A stretch of DNA of 64,000 nt from Pseudomonas sp. MH9.2. GTDB taxonomy: Bacteria; Pseudomonadota; Gammaproteobacteria; Pseudomonadales; Pseudomonadaceae. The stretch is from the NCBI RefSeq assembly GCF_034353875.1, contig NZ_CP133784.1, positions 1,240,001 to 1,304,000 of the forward strand, in the 5' to 3' direction. Below the pieces are notes generated by a model. That model was not told the origin of the DNA. It saw nothing but the letters and a program-made list of their open reading frames with translations, and ran no database searches. The translations under genes were made by a program, and so were the position numbers. Shown here piece by piece: positions 1 through 9,928 of this stretch (position 1 is its first letter; every line of letters begins with the position of its first letter).

Positions 1-571
1 GCGTGGTATTGATCGCCTGCTCGAAAGCATCCCAGCCCGTGGTATTGCTCGCCATAGAGAGCCCGTCGCCGATGGCCAGGTTTACCGAGGTCTGATCACC
101 GCTATAGCTGTAGGTACCGTCACTGTTCAACGCATACGGTGGCGTCGTGGACTTGGAGCCGGAGAACAGATACTGGCCGTTGGCGTCCTGACTGCCCATC
201 AACCCCACTATCTGAGCCTTGAGCTGAGTCAGCTCAGCAGCGTTGGCTTTACGGTCGGCATCTGTAAACGTCCCGTTACCCGCCTTGATCACCAATTCCT
301 TGGCAGTCTGCAATGCATCAGTGATGCTGCTCAGTGCCGTTTCGGCCTGGGTCATGTTGGAGTTTACGGTGCTAATGTTGGTCTTGTACTGGTCGAGCAT
401 CGAGCTTTGTTGCGCGAGCTGAAGCACACGTGCCGCACCGACAGGATCATCGCCAGCGGTATTGAGCTTGACCTGACTGGAAACCTCATTACCGGTCGTG
501 ATCACGTTGTTGTAAGTACGCTGGTAGTTCGTAGCGCTGGCTTCGTAAAACTGGGCAGTGGAAATACGCAT
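1..571 (-). CDS. flgL: Flagellar hook-filament junction protein FlgL (HAP3), N-terminal part, cut by window edge
   Basis: FlgL joins the hook to the filament together with FlgK. About 190 N-terminal residues are visible. They begin MRISTAQFYEASATNYQRTY, the flagellin-like N-terminal helix seen in FlgL proteins, followed by a Ser/Thr/Asn-rich D1 segment. The gene reads leftward and leaves the window at base 1, so the C-terminal half is missing. The start is the ATG ending at 571, 13 bases after the flgK stop, which makes it the last visible gene of the flgF-to-flgL run. The identification rests on the N-terminal motif and its position after flgK. Confidence 0.95.
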   Translation of the reverse strand, partial: MRISTAQFYEASATNYQRTYNNVITTGNEVSSQVKLNTAGDDPVGAARVLQLAQQSSMLDQYKTNISTVNSNMTQAETALSSITDALQTAKELVIKAGNGTFTDADRKANAAELTQLKAQIVGLMGSQDANGQYLFSGSKSTTPPYALNSDGTYSYSGDQTSVNLAIGDGLSMASNTTGWDAFEQAINTT

Positions 572-584
572 GGATTACGACTCC

Positions 585-2627
585 TTAAAGACTGTTGATC
601 AGCGTGCTGAAAATGGTCTGCGCAGCTTTGATAATCTGCGAAGAGGCGGTGTAGTACTGCTGATACTTGACCAAGTTGGCAGCCTCTTCATCGAGGTTCA
701 CCCCAGAAACCCCATCTCGTGCGCTTTTGGCCTGAGTCAGGATTGCCGTGGTCGCAGAGCTATCGCTTTTGGCCTGGCTGGCTTGCGCCCCAACATTCTC
801 AATGAGCTTGCCATAGGCCCCGGACAGGCTCATTCCGTTATTGGCCGAAGAAACATCCACCGTCTGCTTGGTCTGCAACGCTAACGCTGCCAGGGCGTTG
901 CGGTTATCCGCAGAACCAGCACCTGTAAGGCTGATGCTATAAGCATCGTTCGAGCTCGGCGAGCCCGCCACTGTCATCTCGAATTTGTAGGCCTGAGCTG
1001 CGCCGGAGGAATCGGTATACCCCACTGACAAACTCAGCGCATTGCTCTGTCCCGGTACGATGGAGCCAGTAACCGCAGTCCCCGAGGCATCGAGCACCGG
1101 CTGCCCCTTGGCGTCGAGTAATCGATAGCTTTGAGCGCCGCCGCTGACTGCCCCGAAAACCAGTTTGACCGGCGTCGAGTCTTTCAAGGCCGTGCGCAGG
1201 TCCGTGCTGGTGGTCGAATTATAGATATCCAGGCTAGTCGTCAGCACGGGTTGGGTGATCGTGCCTGAACCCAGATTGCTGGCGCTGGCTGTCGCGGTCA
1301 GCGGCGCAGCAGCGGCAATGGTCTTGGCATCACTCATCACAGTCGCGATACCTGCCGCCGCATTACGAGTCGGGGTAAGTTTGAAGCTATCACCCGCGCT
1401 CACGCCACCGCCATTGAGCGACAGCGAAAAGCCGTCGATGACCGGAGGCGGAGTAGTGCTGAGGTCATAGGACCCCACACTTGAACCATCAGGCAGGCGC
1501 TTGACGTTGTAGCCGGTGCTGCTGGTGAAGGTGACTTGGTAGTCGTTCGCCGTCAGTTTGCCAGTATTGGCAATGGTCACGTCGAGGTTGCCCGACCCGG
1601 CGCTGTTGCCTGACGAGGCAAGGCTGCGCTGATTGATCTGATCAGCACCATTGATGCTGTTGAACAGATTGGAACCAAACTCGCCGTTGCTGTCGATACC
1701 CTGGTTCAGCTGACTGTTGACCTGGTCTGAAACGACCAACGCCACACGCCCCAACTCGTTGGCCGCCGGTGTCAGCACATCGCTACGGTAACGCAGCAGA
1801 CCACCGATGGTGCCGCCGGTCACGACCGACGTCACATCAGAACTGGTCTGTGAGTAGTTCACTTTCAACGTGTATTGCGTAGCGTCGCTCGTGCCGGGCC
1901 CTGCAGACAAGGTATTGGCGGTCGTGCCACTGACCAGCGACTGGCCAGTACCAATGTACACATCGTAACTGCCGTTATTACTCACCACTTTCGCGCCAAC
2001 CAGCACGTTCAGCTGACGTACTGACTCGTTGCGAGCATCAAGCAGGCTATTGGGTGTTGCCCCGCTGGCTGAGGCCTGAGTGATCTGCTGGTTCAAGTGC
2101 GCAATCGACGACGAAAGCGTATTGACCTGACCCGCCAGACTGGTCAGCTGGCTATTGATCGATGAGTTTTGTGCGGCCAATTGCGTAGAAATCGAATTGA
2201 ACCGGGCACTGAGCGCGGTGGCTGTAGTTAAAAACTGTGCTCGTGCACTGGAGTCGGTTGCGGTCGTCGAGACGCCCTGCAACTGAGTGAAAAAAGTGGA
2301 CAGCACGGTCGAGATCCCGGTGCTACTGTCAGACAGCAACGTATCAGTCGAACTGGCCTGCCCCAGGAAAGCCGTAGCGTCTGAGTTGAGCGCGGTACTG
2401 GATTGCAACTGGCTGTCGAGGTAACTGTTGTAGATGCGGCGCACATCGGACAGCGTCGTCCCGGTACCGATAAAACCAACACCGACGTTCTGCGAGGCCG
2501 AAGCAACGGTCATCGTCTGCTGACGAGAATAACCTGCGGTATCGACGTTGGCAGTGTTGTTACCGATCGTGTTGATCGCCGCACTACTAGCAGTCAGCCC
2601 TGAGAGCCCAATTGAAATCAGTGACAT
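585..2627 (-). CDS. flgK: Flagellar hook-associated protein FlgK (HAP1)
   Basis: This is the first junction protein added to the hook after elongation stops. The 680-residue length suits Pseudomonas FlgK, which is longer than the enterobacterial protein. The N-terminus has the rod/hook/HAP signature (ISIGLSGLTASSAAINTIGN, then NTANVDTAGYSRQ). The C-terminus has the matching coiled segment (SGVNLDEEAANLVKYQQYY, then IFSTLINSL). The middle is Ser/Thr/Gly-rich and low in charge, as expected of the exposed D2/D3 domains. It lies between flgJ (10 bases upstream) and flgL and is presumably exported by the flagellar type III apparatus. Confidence 0.97.
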   Translation of the reverse strand: MSLISIGLSGLTASSAAINTIGNNTANVDTAGYSRQQTMTVASASQNVGVGFIGTGTTLSDVRRIYNSYLDSQLQSSTALNSDATAFLGQASSTDTLLSDSSTGISTVLSTFFTQLQGVSTTATDSSARAQFLTTATALSARFNSISTQLAAQNSSINSQLTSLAGQVNTLSSSIAHLNQQITQASASGATPNSLLDARNESVRQLNVLVGAKVVSNNGSYDVYIGTGQSLVSGTTANTLSAGPGTSDATQYTLKVNYSQTSSDVTSVVTGGTIGGLLRYRSDVLTPAANELGRVALVVSDQVNSQLNQGIDSNGEFGSNLFNSINGADQINQRSLASSGNSAGSGNLDVTIANTGKLTANDYQVTFTSSTGYNVKRLPDGSSVGSYDLSTTPPPVIDGFSLSLNGGGVSAGDSFKLTPTRNAAAGIATVMSDAKTIAAAAPLTATASASNLGSGTITQPVLTTSLDIYNSTTSTDLRTALKDSTPVKLVFGAVSGGAQSYRLLDAKGQPVLDASGTAVTGSIVPGQSNALSLSVGYTDSSGAAQAYKFEMTVAGSPSSNDAYSISLTGAGSADNRNALAALALQTKQTVDVSSANNGMSLSGAYGKLIENVGAQASQAKSDSSATTAILTQAKSARDGVSGVNLDEEAANLVKYQQYYTASSQIIKAAQTIFSTLINSL

Positions 2628-2637
2628 GATTCAAGCC

Positions 2638-3933
2638 TTATAAAGTCGTGGAAGAGCTCACTACCGCGTAGTTTTGGTAGCTCTTCATCTGCTTGGCAAT
2701 TTGCGAAATCTTGCTGGCGTAGTCCGGGTCCGTGGCGTAACCGGCCTTTTGCAGCTCTTTCACAAACTGTTCCGGGTTATCGGCAGACTTCAGCACACCT
2801 TGATAGCGATTGTTGCTCTGCAGCAGGGTGACCAAGTCATGGAAGCTGTCGGAGTAGGAGTCGTAAGAACGGAAGTCCGCCGTCTCCTTGACCATCTGCC
2901 CATCACGAAACTCACTGGTGATGGCCCGCGCTTCCGGGCCCTGCCAGTTACCTTGCGCTTTGATGCCAAACAGGTTGTGACTGCTGCTGCCGTCCTGCTG
3001 ACGCATGACCGATTTGCCCCAACCGGTTTCCAGGGCCGCCTGAGCCACCAACACAGTTGGGTCGACACCAATGCGCGCAGCAGCATCCTTGGCCAGCGGC
3101 AACATGGTCGCAACAAAGTCGTCAGCGTTACTGAACGCTTTACCCCCCGGCGCCAGCGGTGGCTGAGCTATTGTGCGACCCTGCGCGCGGGCCGCCAGGG
3201 AAAGGTTCGGGTCCTGAGTCCAATCGCCGTTCCCGGCGAATGTAGCGCTGTCGCCAGCAGCACCCGGTGCCGTAATTCGATTTTTCACACTGCTTTCGCT
3301 TGCAGCCGTGGTGGCCGGGACAATGCCAGCGAGTAAACGGTCAGCGAGCTTGCTTGGCAACGACAGTCGGCGCTGGTTGAGCTTTGCCACATCATTGCGC
3401 TCGACACCGCTGACCGAAGCAGCAGCGGCAGTCGCCGCATGTGACCGATCCACCGCAACCGACCGCGTGGCCCACAGCGGTCGCTGAGCGATATTGGTCG
3501 CCAAGGCGGTACTGTTCTTATCCGACTCCGTCGAAGCCGGGCTCCTATTGAGCGATGTAGTCGCTGTCAGATTGCCAGCCGCAGGTTCAGAAGGATGAGC
3601 GCCCTTGGTTTTAGACAGCTGTCGCATCAACACATCCTGCAAGCCGATACCGCGACCCTGCTTGGACAAGCTCACTGACAACTGCTGGTCATACATGTCC
3701 TGGTAATGCCGAGTCGCCGCCGTATTCATCGGGTTGTCCTTGGCCATCACCTCGTTGGCCGAGCGCATGGACTTGAGCATCTGACTGACGAACAGCGACT
3801 CGAACTCCTGGGCAACCTTTTTCAGGTTCGTGTCGCTATTCTTGTCCCCCGTTTTCAGGGCGTTCAGACGATTCAGGTCGGTATAAGCGCCTGAGTCGCT
3901 AGCCGACGACACTCCGCTTTTCGGCATGTCCAT
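2638..3933 (-). CDS. flgJ: Flagellar rod-assembly protein and peptidoglycan hydrolase FlgJ
   Basis: FlgJ caps the growing rod and opens the peptidoglycan for it. Residues about 35-110 are the rod-binding domain (VAQEFESLFVSQMLKSMRSA). Residues about 275-425 form a glucosaminidase domain with the catalytic Glu in AQAALETGWGKS, followed by HNLFGIKAQGNW. Between them is an unusually long linker of roughly 160 residues rich in Ala, Ser and Thr, which takes the protein to 431 residues against about 313 in Salmonella. Long linkers are common in Pseudomonas FlgJ. A second ATG lies two codons downstream. The gene is packed between flgI and flgK. Confidence 0.97.
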   Translation of the reverse strand: MDMPKSGVSSASDSGAYTDLNRLNALKTGDKNSDTNLKKVAQEFESLFVSQMLKSMRSANEVMAKDNPMNTAATRHYQDMYDQQLSVSLSKQGRGIGLQDVLMRQLSKTKGAHPSEPAAGNLTATTSLNRSPASTESDKNSTALATNIAQRPLWATRSVAVDRSHAATAAAASVSGVERNDVAKLNQRRLSLPSKLADRLLAGIVPATTAASESSVKNRITAPGAAGDSATFAGNGDWTQDPNLSLAARAQGRTIAQPPLAPGGKAFSNADDFVATMLPLAKDAAARIGVDPTVLVAQAALETGWGKSVMRQQDGSSSHNLFGIKAQGNWQGPEARAITSEFRDGQMVKETADFRSYDSYSDSFHDLVTLLQSNNRYQGVLKSADNPEQFVKELQKAGYATDPDYASKISQIAKQMKSYQNYAVVSSSTTL

Positions 3934-3943
3934 ACTCAGCTCC

Positions 3944-5053
3944 TCAGATGACGATCAGGTCGGCTTGCAGCGCGCCGGCCTGCTTCAGGGCTTCGAGAAT
4001 CGCCATCAAGTCACCTGGCGCTGCGCCGACCTGATTGACCGCTCGCACGATCTCATCCAGCGTGGTGCCTGGGCCGAACTTGAACATCGGGTGCAGCTCT
4101 TGCGCCGCGTTGATCCGCGAACGCGGGACCACAGCCGTTTGCCCGCCAGACAACGCACCCGGCTGGCTGACAATCGGGTCTTCGGTGATAGTCACGGTCA
4201 GGCTGCCGTGAGTCACGGCTGCCGGTGAAACCTTGACGTTCTGGCCAATCACGATGGTGCCAGTACGCGAGTTGATGATGACCTTGGCCGCTGCCTGACC
4301 CGGATCAATCTCCAGGTTCTCGAGAATCGACAAGTAGTCGACCCGCTGACTCGGATCCAGTGGCGCAGTCACCCGCACCGATCCACCATCCAGCGCTTTA
4401 GCCACGCCAGGGCCGAGCATGTCGTTGATTTTGTCGACTACGCGCTTGGCAGTAGTGAAGTCGGATCGGTTGAGGTTCAAGGTCAGGCTGTTGCCCTGGT
4501 TGAATCCACTCGGCACCGAACGCTCGACTGAAGCACCGCCCGGAATACGCCCGGACGAAGGAACATTGACCGTAATCTTCGAGCCGTCGCGGCCCTCGGC
4601 GTCGAAACCGCCGACCACCAAATTGCCTTGGGCGATAGCGTAGACGTTGCCATCGATACCTTTCATGGGGGTCATCAACAGGCTGCCGCCGCGCAAGCTT
4701 TTCGAGTTACCGATGGACGATACGGTGATATCGACCATCTGACCTGGCTTGGCGAATGGCGGCAGATCAGCATATATCGCCACTGCTGCGACGTTTTTCA
4801 GCTGTACGGTGCCCGAGCCACTCGGCACCTTGATACCGAACTGGGCCAGCATGTTGTTGAACGTCTGCAGCGTGAACGGGGTCTGCGTGGTCTGGTCGCC
4901 GGTACCGTTGAGACCGACCACCAGGCCGTAGCCAATCAATTGGTTGGTCCGAACGCCGGAAATGCTGGCAATGTCCTTCAAACGCTCGGCATGAACACCG
5001 AGTGTCGTGGATAACAGCAGTACCGCAGCCATCAGTTGCTTGAACGTATGCAT
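3944..5053 (-). CDS. flgI: Flagellar P-ring protein FlgI
   Basis: FlgI forms the periplasmic P-ring bushing around the rod. I place the start at the ATG ending at 5053, giving 369 residues with a clean Sec signal peptide ([19 protein letters not shown], cut after VHA) and a mature N-terminus [13 protein letters not shown]. The open frame continues upstream, but those codons lie inside flgH and encode no signal peptide. The conserved FlgI body is visible ([33 protein letters not shown]). It follows flgH by 13 bases in the flgFGHIJKL unit. Confidence 0.97.
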   Translation of the reverse strand: MHTFKQLMAAVLLLSTTLGVHAERLKDIASISGVRTNQLIGYGLVVGLNGTGDQTTQTPFTLQTFNNMLAQFGIKVPSGSGTVQLKNVAAVAIYADLPPFAKPGQMVDITVSSIGNSKSLRGGSLLMTPMKGIDGNVYAIAQGNLVVGGFDAEGRDGSKITVNVPSSGRIPGGASVERSVPSGFNQGNSLTLNLNRSDFTTAKRVVDKINDMLGPGVAKALDGGSVRVTAPLDPSQRVDYLSILENLEIDPGQAAAKVIINSRTGTIVIGQNVKVSPAAVTHGSLTVTITEDPIVSQPGALSGGQTAVVPRSRINAAQELHPMFKFGPGTTLDEIVRAVNQVGAAPGDLMAILEALKQAGALQADLIVI

Positions 5054-5066
5054 GTCTATCCCGCGA

Positions 5067-5780
5067 TCAGAAAGGGAACAACGGGCTGAGGAAGAACCGA
5101 TCGAACCACCCCGGTTGACTGGTATCGGCGAACGAACCGGTACCCGAATATGTAATGCGTGCATCGGCCACTCGAGTCGACGACACCGTGTTATCGGTGG
5201 CGATATCGTCAGCACGAATCAAGCCAGCGATGCGCACCAGTTCATCGCCCGTGTTAAGGGTCAACCATTTCTCGCCGCGAACCGCGAGGATACCGTTGGG
5301 CAGGACGTCAGCCACCGTCACCGTCACCGAACCGGTCAGGCTATTGCTTTGGGCTGCCTTGCCATCACCCTTGGTGGTGCGTGCGCCGTTATAGCCAGCG
5401 TTGATGCTCAGATCGCCGCTGCCCATCGGGTTATTGGTGGTCATCCCGCCACCGAACAACGACGTCAGACCAATGCTGTTAGTGCTGTTTTTGGTCAGCC
5501 CGGAACTGGCCGCCTTGCTCGCTGCAGTTTTCTCGGAAAGCGTGATGGTGATGATGTCGCCGACCCGATAAGCCTTGCGATCGTCATACAGGTTTTGCTC
5601 AAACCCAGCCTGATAAATCGAACCGTTGTTCGCGGCAGCAGCCAGCGGCGTGCGCGGCAACACCGGCGCGTAATAAGGGTCATTGGGCTTGGCCACGGGC
5701 GCGACGCAGCCCGCCAGAAGAGCGATTCCGCAGAGCGAAGCGATCAGCGCGGAAAGCCGCAGAACAAGAAGCCGTTTCAT
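5067..5780 (-). CDS. flgH: Flagellar L-ring lipoprotein FlgH
   Basis: FlgH forms the outer-membrane L-ring. The start at 5780 gives 237 residues opening [20 protein letters not shown], with the lipobox LAGC where the Cys would be lipidated. A longer in-frame start (17 more codons) would bury the signal sequence and is rejected. Family motifs include [19 protein letters not shown] and [20 protein letters not shown]. The C-terminus SPLFPF is characteristic. The gene lies between flgG and flgI. Confidence 0.97.
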   Translation of the reverse strand: MKRLLVLRLSALIASLCGIALLAGCVAPVAKPNDPYYAPVLPRTPLAAAANNGSIYQAGFEQNLYDDRKAYRVGDIITITLSEKTAASKAASSGLTKNSTNSIGLTSLFGGGMTTNNPMGSGDLSINAGYNGARTTKGDGKAAQSNSLTGSVTVTVADVLPNGILAVRGEKWLTLNTGDELVRIAGLIRADDIATDNTVSSTRVADARITYSGTGSFADTSQPGWFDRFFLSPLFPF

Positions 5781-5873
5781 GACACTTAAAACCTCGCGGT
5801 GTAGCAGGTGCCGACCGGGCACCCCGTCCAATTGATCAGGTGTATCGACAGGTCGAACAGGCCTATCAGAGCC

Positions 5874-6662
5874 TTACAGATTTTGCGTCACGTACTGCAG
5901 CATCTGGTCAGCGGTGGAGATCACTTTGGAGTTCATCTCGTAAGCGCGCTGAGTGGTGATCATGTTGACCATTTCCTCGACGGTGCTCACGTTGGAGGCT
6001 TCCAGGGTGTTCTGCTGTGTCGTACCAAAACCGTTCAGCCCCGGCGTACCCACCTGTGGAGCGCCGCTTGAAGCCGTTTCCAGGAACAGGTTGCTACCCA
6101 CTGATTGCAGACCTGACGGGTTGACGAAGTCAGCGGTTTGCAAGTTACCAATCACCTGGGAGGTGGCATTGGCGCCTGCCAGGGTCACAGACACCGTGCC
6201 GTCCTGGCCCACGGTGAACGTCTGGGCCTGGGCCGGGACGACAATCGCTGGCTCCAGGGCGTAACCATTGGCGGTCACGATCTGGCCGTTGCTGTTCAGG
6301 TGGAACGTACCATCACGGCTGTAGGCCACCGTGCCATCGGGCTGCATGATCTGGAAAAAGCCGCGACCATTAACTGCCAGATCGAGCGGCTGATCAGTCG
6401 TTTGCAAGCTACCAGCCGAAAAGTTTTTCTGCGTCCCGACAATACGCACACCGGTACCCAACTGCAGACCAGATGGCAGTTCGCTGTCCTGGGTCGACTG
6501 AGCGCCTGGTTGACGTTTGATCTGATAGAGCAAGTCCTGGAACTCGGCACGATCACGCTTGAAACCTGTGGTCGATACGTTCGCCAGGTTGTTGGAGATC
6601 GTCGTCAGGTTTATGTCCTGAGCGGCCAGACCGGTCTTGCTTACATAAAGTGCCGGAAGCAT
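5874..6662 (-). CDS. flgG: Flagellar distal rod protein FlgG
   Basis: FlgG is the main distal rod subunit. The 262-residue protein has the rod/hook N-terminal motif (LYVSKTGLAAQDINLTTISN, then NLANVSTTGFKRDRAEFQD). The FlgG-typical DLLYQIKRQPGA insert follows, which stiffens the rod relative to the hook. The C-terminal helix reads NVSTVEEMVNMITTQRAYEM. Length and motifs are standard. It lies 46 bases downstream of flgF and 93 bases upstream of flgH. Confidence 0.97.
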   Translation of the reverse strand: MLPALYVSKTGLAAQDINLTTISNNLANVSTTGFKRDRAEFQDLLYQIKRQPGAQSTQDSELPSGLQLGTGVRIVGTQKNFSAGSLQTTDQPLDLAVNGRGFFQIMQPDGTVAYSRDGTFHLNSNGQIVTANGYALEPAIVVPAQAQTFTVGQDGTVSVTLAGANATSQVIGNLQTADFVNPSGLQSVGSNLFLETASSGAPQVGTPGLNGFGTTQQNTLEASNVSTVEEMVNMITTQRAYEMNSKVISTADQMLQYVTQNL

Positions 6663-6708
6663 TCTTTCTCTCCTCGAGCGCCTGATTATCGGCGCAAGCT
6701 GTCAATGT

Positions 6709-7449
6709 TTAGCTAATCTGCAAGACCCGAGCCATCGACTCGTCGTTTGTTTCAGCGGTCTTCATCATTTTGATGTGTAATTCAAATTGACGGGACAGCG
6801 TCAGCACCGATGTCATTTCCTCAACGGCATTGACGTTGCTCGCTTGCAGAAATCCCGACTCGACCTGGACGGTGCCGTCAGCACCGGCAGCCTTGCCGTC
6901 CTTGGTGTGGATCAGGCCATCGGCACCTTTCTCCATGTTTTTCATGTCAGGTTTAACCAGTTTGATTCGGTCCACCTGCGCCATCACCTTTGGACCTTCA
7001 CCCATTGAACGAACGCTGATGGTGCCATCGGCACCGACCTCAATTTGTTGCTGGGGTGGCACGGCAATCGGCCCACCATTGCCCATGACCGGCAAACCAT
7101 TGCCAGCCCGCAAAATACCAAGAGCATCGACATTCAGACTGGCGGAGCGCGTGTAAGCCTCACCACCGTCTGCGGTCTGTACAGCGATCCAGCCATCCCC
7201 TTTCACGGCAACATCCAGATCCCGCCCCGTGTCGACCATGGCACCGCCCGAAAAATCAGTCCCCGGACGCTCACTCATGGCATAGGCACGCGAAGGCATG
7301 ACCTCCCCAAACACGGGGATTGAGCGCGCCTGTTCAAGGTCACGCTGAAAACCGTTGGTCGAGACGTTCGCCAGGTTGTTCGCATGAGCCTTCTGTGCGA
7401 TAGCGTTCTCGGACGCACCGCTCATTGCCACGTAAAGCAACTTGTCCAC
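6709..7449 (-). CDS. flgF: Flagellar proximal rod protein FlgF
   Basis: FlgF is a minor proximal rod subunit. It is 246 residues, starting MDKLLYVAMSGASENAIAQK with the rod motif NNLANVSTNGFQRDLEQA. The C-terminal helix contains SNVNAVEEMTSVLTLSRQFE. It is the first gene of the flgFGHIJKL unit. A sigma-54 promoter sits about 55 bases upstream (7505-7520), so this unit is transcribed independently of flgBCDE. That matches the class III flg operons of P. aeruginosa, which depend on RpoN and FleR. Confidence 0.96.
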   Translation of the reverse strand: MDKLLYVAMSGASENAIAQKAHANNLANVSTNGFQRDLEQARSIPVFGEVMPSRAYAMSERPGTDFSGGAMVDTGRDLDVAVKGDGWIAVQTADGGEAYTRSASLNVDALGILRAGNGLPVMGNGGPIAVPPQQQIEVGADGTISVRSMGEGPKVMAQVDRIKLVKPDMKNMEKGADGLIHTKDGKAAGADGTVQVESGFLQASNVNAVEEMTSVLTLSRQFELHIKMMKTAETNDESMARVLQIS

Positions 7450-7504
7450 AGTCTTTCCTCCCCTGACAGACGTTTGCCGCCTGTAGCTGTTCTAAAAACG
7501 TTGT

Positions 7505-7520
7505 AGCAATATTCGAACCA
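7505..7520 (-). promoter_or_regulatory. Sigma-54 (RpoN) promoter of flgFGHIJKL
   Basis: The minus strand reads TGGTTCGAATATTGCT, which matches TGGCACG-N4-TTGCW at the GG (-24) and GC (-12) with correct spacing. Predicted transcription starts near 7494, leaving a leader of about 45 bases before flgF. RpoN/FleR control is known for this operon in P. aeruginosa; here it is inferred from the motif. Confidence 0.85.
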
Positions 7521-7742
7521 ACTAATCTTTCACCACACAACATCTTGATTTTCCAGCGTTAACGGGGGAAAACTCGAAAACAGAGAGCGCCGCTCGGGCA
7601 TACGCGGCGGCGGACTGCCGCATTTGGCCAAATGATGGGGATATTGCCGTCAGAAAACCCTCACCGAAGGAGAAAACAACAAAAGCGGGATAAAAAATGT
7701 GTTCGTCGCGATACCATTTGATTGGTACCCAACGAGGTTTAT

Positions 7743-7952
7743 ATGCCCCTTCAAACCCGCTTGATTCTTTTACTTGTGACCAGCCTGATCCTCATCCCGA
7801 TCCAGGCCCAAGCCGCCACCGCGCCCTGGTACAAATGGCAAGGCGCGACACGGATTATTTGCAAGCAGTGGGTCAATCCCAAATCGGCATTCAAGCTGAT
7901 TGGCGGCCCCTACAGAGATGCGAGTTGCCGATATCCAGGACGCCCTGGCTAA
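7743..7952 (+). CDS. Small secreted protein of unknown function, between flgF and the hook paralogue
   Basis: This 69-residue protein is encoded on the strand opposite to the flagellar genes around it. Residues 1-24 form a Sec signal peptide (MPLQTRLILLLVTSLILIPI, then QAQAA). The mature part is about 45 residues with two Cys, the second in the segment GGPYRDASCRYPGRPG. A GAGG ribosome-binding site lies 5 bases before the ATG, which supports expression. I recall similar short 'ATAPWYKW' secreted proteins in other pseudomonads but know of no assigned function. It could be periplasmic or extracellular. Confidence 0.65.
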   Translation: MPLQTRLILLLVTSLILIPIQAQAATAPWYKWQGATRIICKQWVNPKSAFKLIGGPYRDASCRYPGRPG

Positions 7953-7991
7953 AGGCACCAAGGGACACCGCGCTAGCAGACATGCCTGGAA

Positions 7992-9804
7992 TCATGTCGC
8001 CTGAATCAGCGTTTGCATCAGCGTCGCTTCTGTAGACAAGGCTTTTGAATTGGCCTGATAGGCAACCTGCGCCTGGATCAGTTCCACAAGCTCGTTGGTC
8101 AATTCGACGTTGGAGCCCTCAAGCGCACCCGAGACAATGCTGCCCAACGTACCGGCTTTTGGCGCATCGAGATTAGCAATGCCTGAGGCGTTCGTTTCCC
8201 GCCAGTGGGTGTGACTGTCCGGCTGCAAACCTTGCTCATTGGCAAAGCTGGCGAGCGTGACCTGGCCGATTTTCTTATGCAGCCCGTTCGTGAAGCCCGC
8301 ACTCAGAACGCCATTCATATCGATGCTGATGTTGTTGATATTGCCTGCAGCATGCCCGTCCTGCTGAGCTGAAACGCGCGCAGACTCTGCGTTATGCTGG
8401 CTGAGTCTGTTCAAGTCAATGGCAATGCCACCCGAACTGCTCCGGGCACCGTTGGATACCCATTTTTCGTTACGGGTTCCCCCATCAATCACCTTGGCAG
8501 GCACCCACCCCTCAAGGGTCAATGTCCGGTTTGCCACCGCAAGACCTTGACTGCCGGTCATTGACTGAACCGACCCGTAGGAATCGAAGATTATCTGTGC
8601 CGAGACTGGATCGGCTTTCTCCGGGTTCGCCGGGTTTCGACCGTTGACGAGAACATGCATTTTCCAGCTGTTCGTATCATCCTTGACGAAGTATTGAGTC
8701 ATCTCATGCTTGTTACCCAGGCTGTCGTAAACCGAGGTCGCAAACGACTTGTTAAACGTCGTGACATCGTTAGGGTCGAACATTGGAACACGCCGCGCCA
8801 TCACGACGTCGCCCTCGTCAATTCCATTGATTGCACCGTCGTCTAACGAAAGCACAATCGATCCGTCGTTAGAGGCTGGACTGGCAGCCCAAATACCATT
8901 GAGTTGCTGAGCGGGCTTCCAGCCGTTCAGGGTGAACTCTGTGTCGGATGTTTTTTTGATATGCTCACCCTCGCCCGCCGATGACAGGCTGCCATCCGGT
9001 TTTTTTGTAATCATTACCTTCAGCGGTGTGGTCGCTGTGTGATCCACCGGATTACGCCCATCTATTAGCGTGTACATAGCCCATTGATCCGCATCGGTTT
9101 TAACGAAGTATTGCTTAAGTTCATGCTCCACTGGAGGAATGGCTGGCCGGGCCTGAATAAGCACTGTCTCATTCCCCTGCGCATCCTTGACCCTGACCTC
9201 CGCAACCGCGTCTACCCCTTTATCCTTAACCATTCTGCTGATCACTTTCGAATAGGTACCTGGATCATCCGGATTAAAAACCGGAAGTGCCGAGAGTGCG
9301 GATTGAGATGAGTCCAGGTTCATTGTTTCGAGAACTTCAGTGGTGGCCTTGGGCACCATATTAGAGGTATCGATCTTCAGGTCGGTCCGCCCCCCCATTA
9401 ACGGCATCACCTTTAGCGTTTACACCATAGCCTTGCAAGCGGCTGCCTTCGTTATCAACGATATAATCGTTCTTGTCCATTTTGAACGCGCCAGCGCGGG
9501 TGTAGCTCAGCGCTCCGTTATCGCTTACCACGAAAAAGCCTTTACCCTGTATACGCATGTCCAGAACCCCGCCCGAACTGGCATCAACACCACCCTGACT
9601 GAAATTTTGCGAGACATTAGCCAGACGAACACCGTCACCGACTGCGTTGTGACCATTACCCAGTTGCGCGCTCAAATACAGTGCCGCAAATTCCGCACGG
9701 GATGATTTGAAACCATGAGTCCCAACGTTAGCGATGTTGTTGCCGGCGACCTCAAGTCTTTTATGGGCAGCGTGCAGCCCACTCAGGGAAACATTGAATG
9801 ACAT
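7992..9804 (-). pseudogene. Second hook-protein-like gene (FlgE paralogue), frameshifted, with duplicated D2 domain
   Basis: Two overlapping frames together make a FlgE-type protein of about 603 residues. The N-terminal frame (9804 down to 9361) has the hook motif ([40 protein letters not shown]) and stops after 147 residues. The C-terminal frame resumes inside it and runs to 7992, ending with a normal hook C-terminus (ELIQAQVAYQANSKALSTEA). The break is at a run of seven G (9390-9396 on this strand); six would restore the frame. The middle region occurs twice: nt about 9281-8840 and 8786-8391 share (V/M)F(N/D)P(D/N)D, then QYFVK-D-(D/N)-W-M, then (I/V)(D/N)GRNP. It differs clearly from the intact flgE next door (439 residues, one copy), so it is not a recent duplicate. 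It may be a dead gene, a phase-variable gene or a sequencing error. Confidence 0.85.
9390..9396 (-). repeat. G7 homopolymer at the frameshift of the hook paralogue
   Basis: There are seven consecutive G on the coding strand. With seven, reading leaves the hook frame and stops at 9361. With six, the sequence reads through GG-RTDLKID into the rest of the protein. Tracts of this length can slip, but they are also a classic sequencing-error site. Confidence 0.8.
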
Positions 9805-9928
9805 AAACACTCCTGTGCCGTATTGAACGACGCTCTCGTTAATGCATTTTTTCTCAGTAAAACTTTGCAACACTTAAACTTCAGTACCATCCGTTCCTTT
9901 CTGCGTTTTTATTCTCGCATTATCGAAA

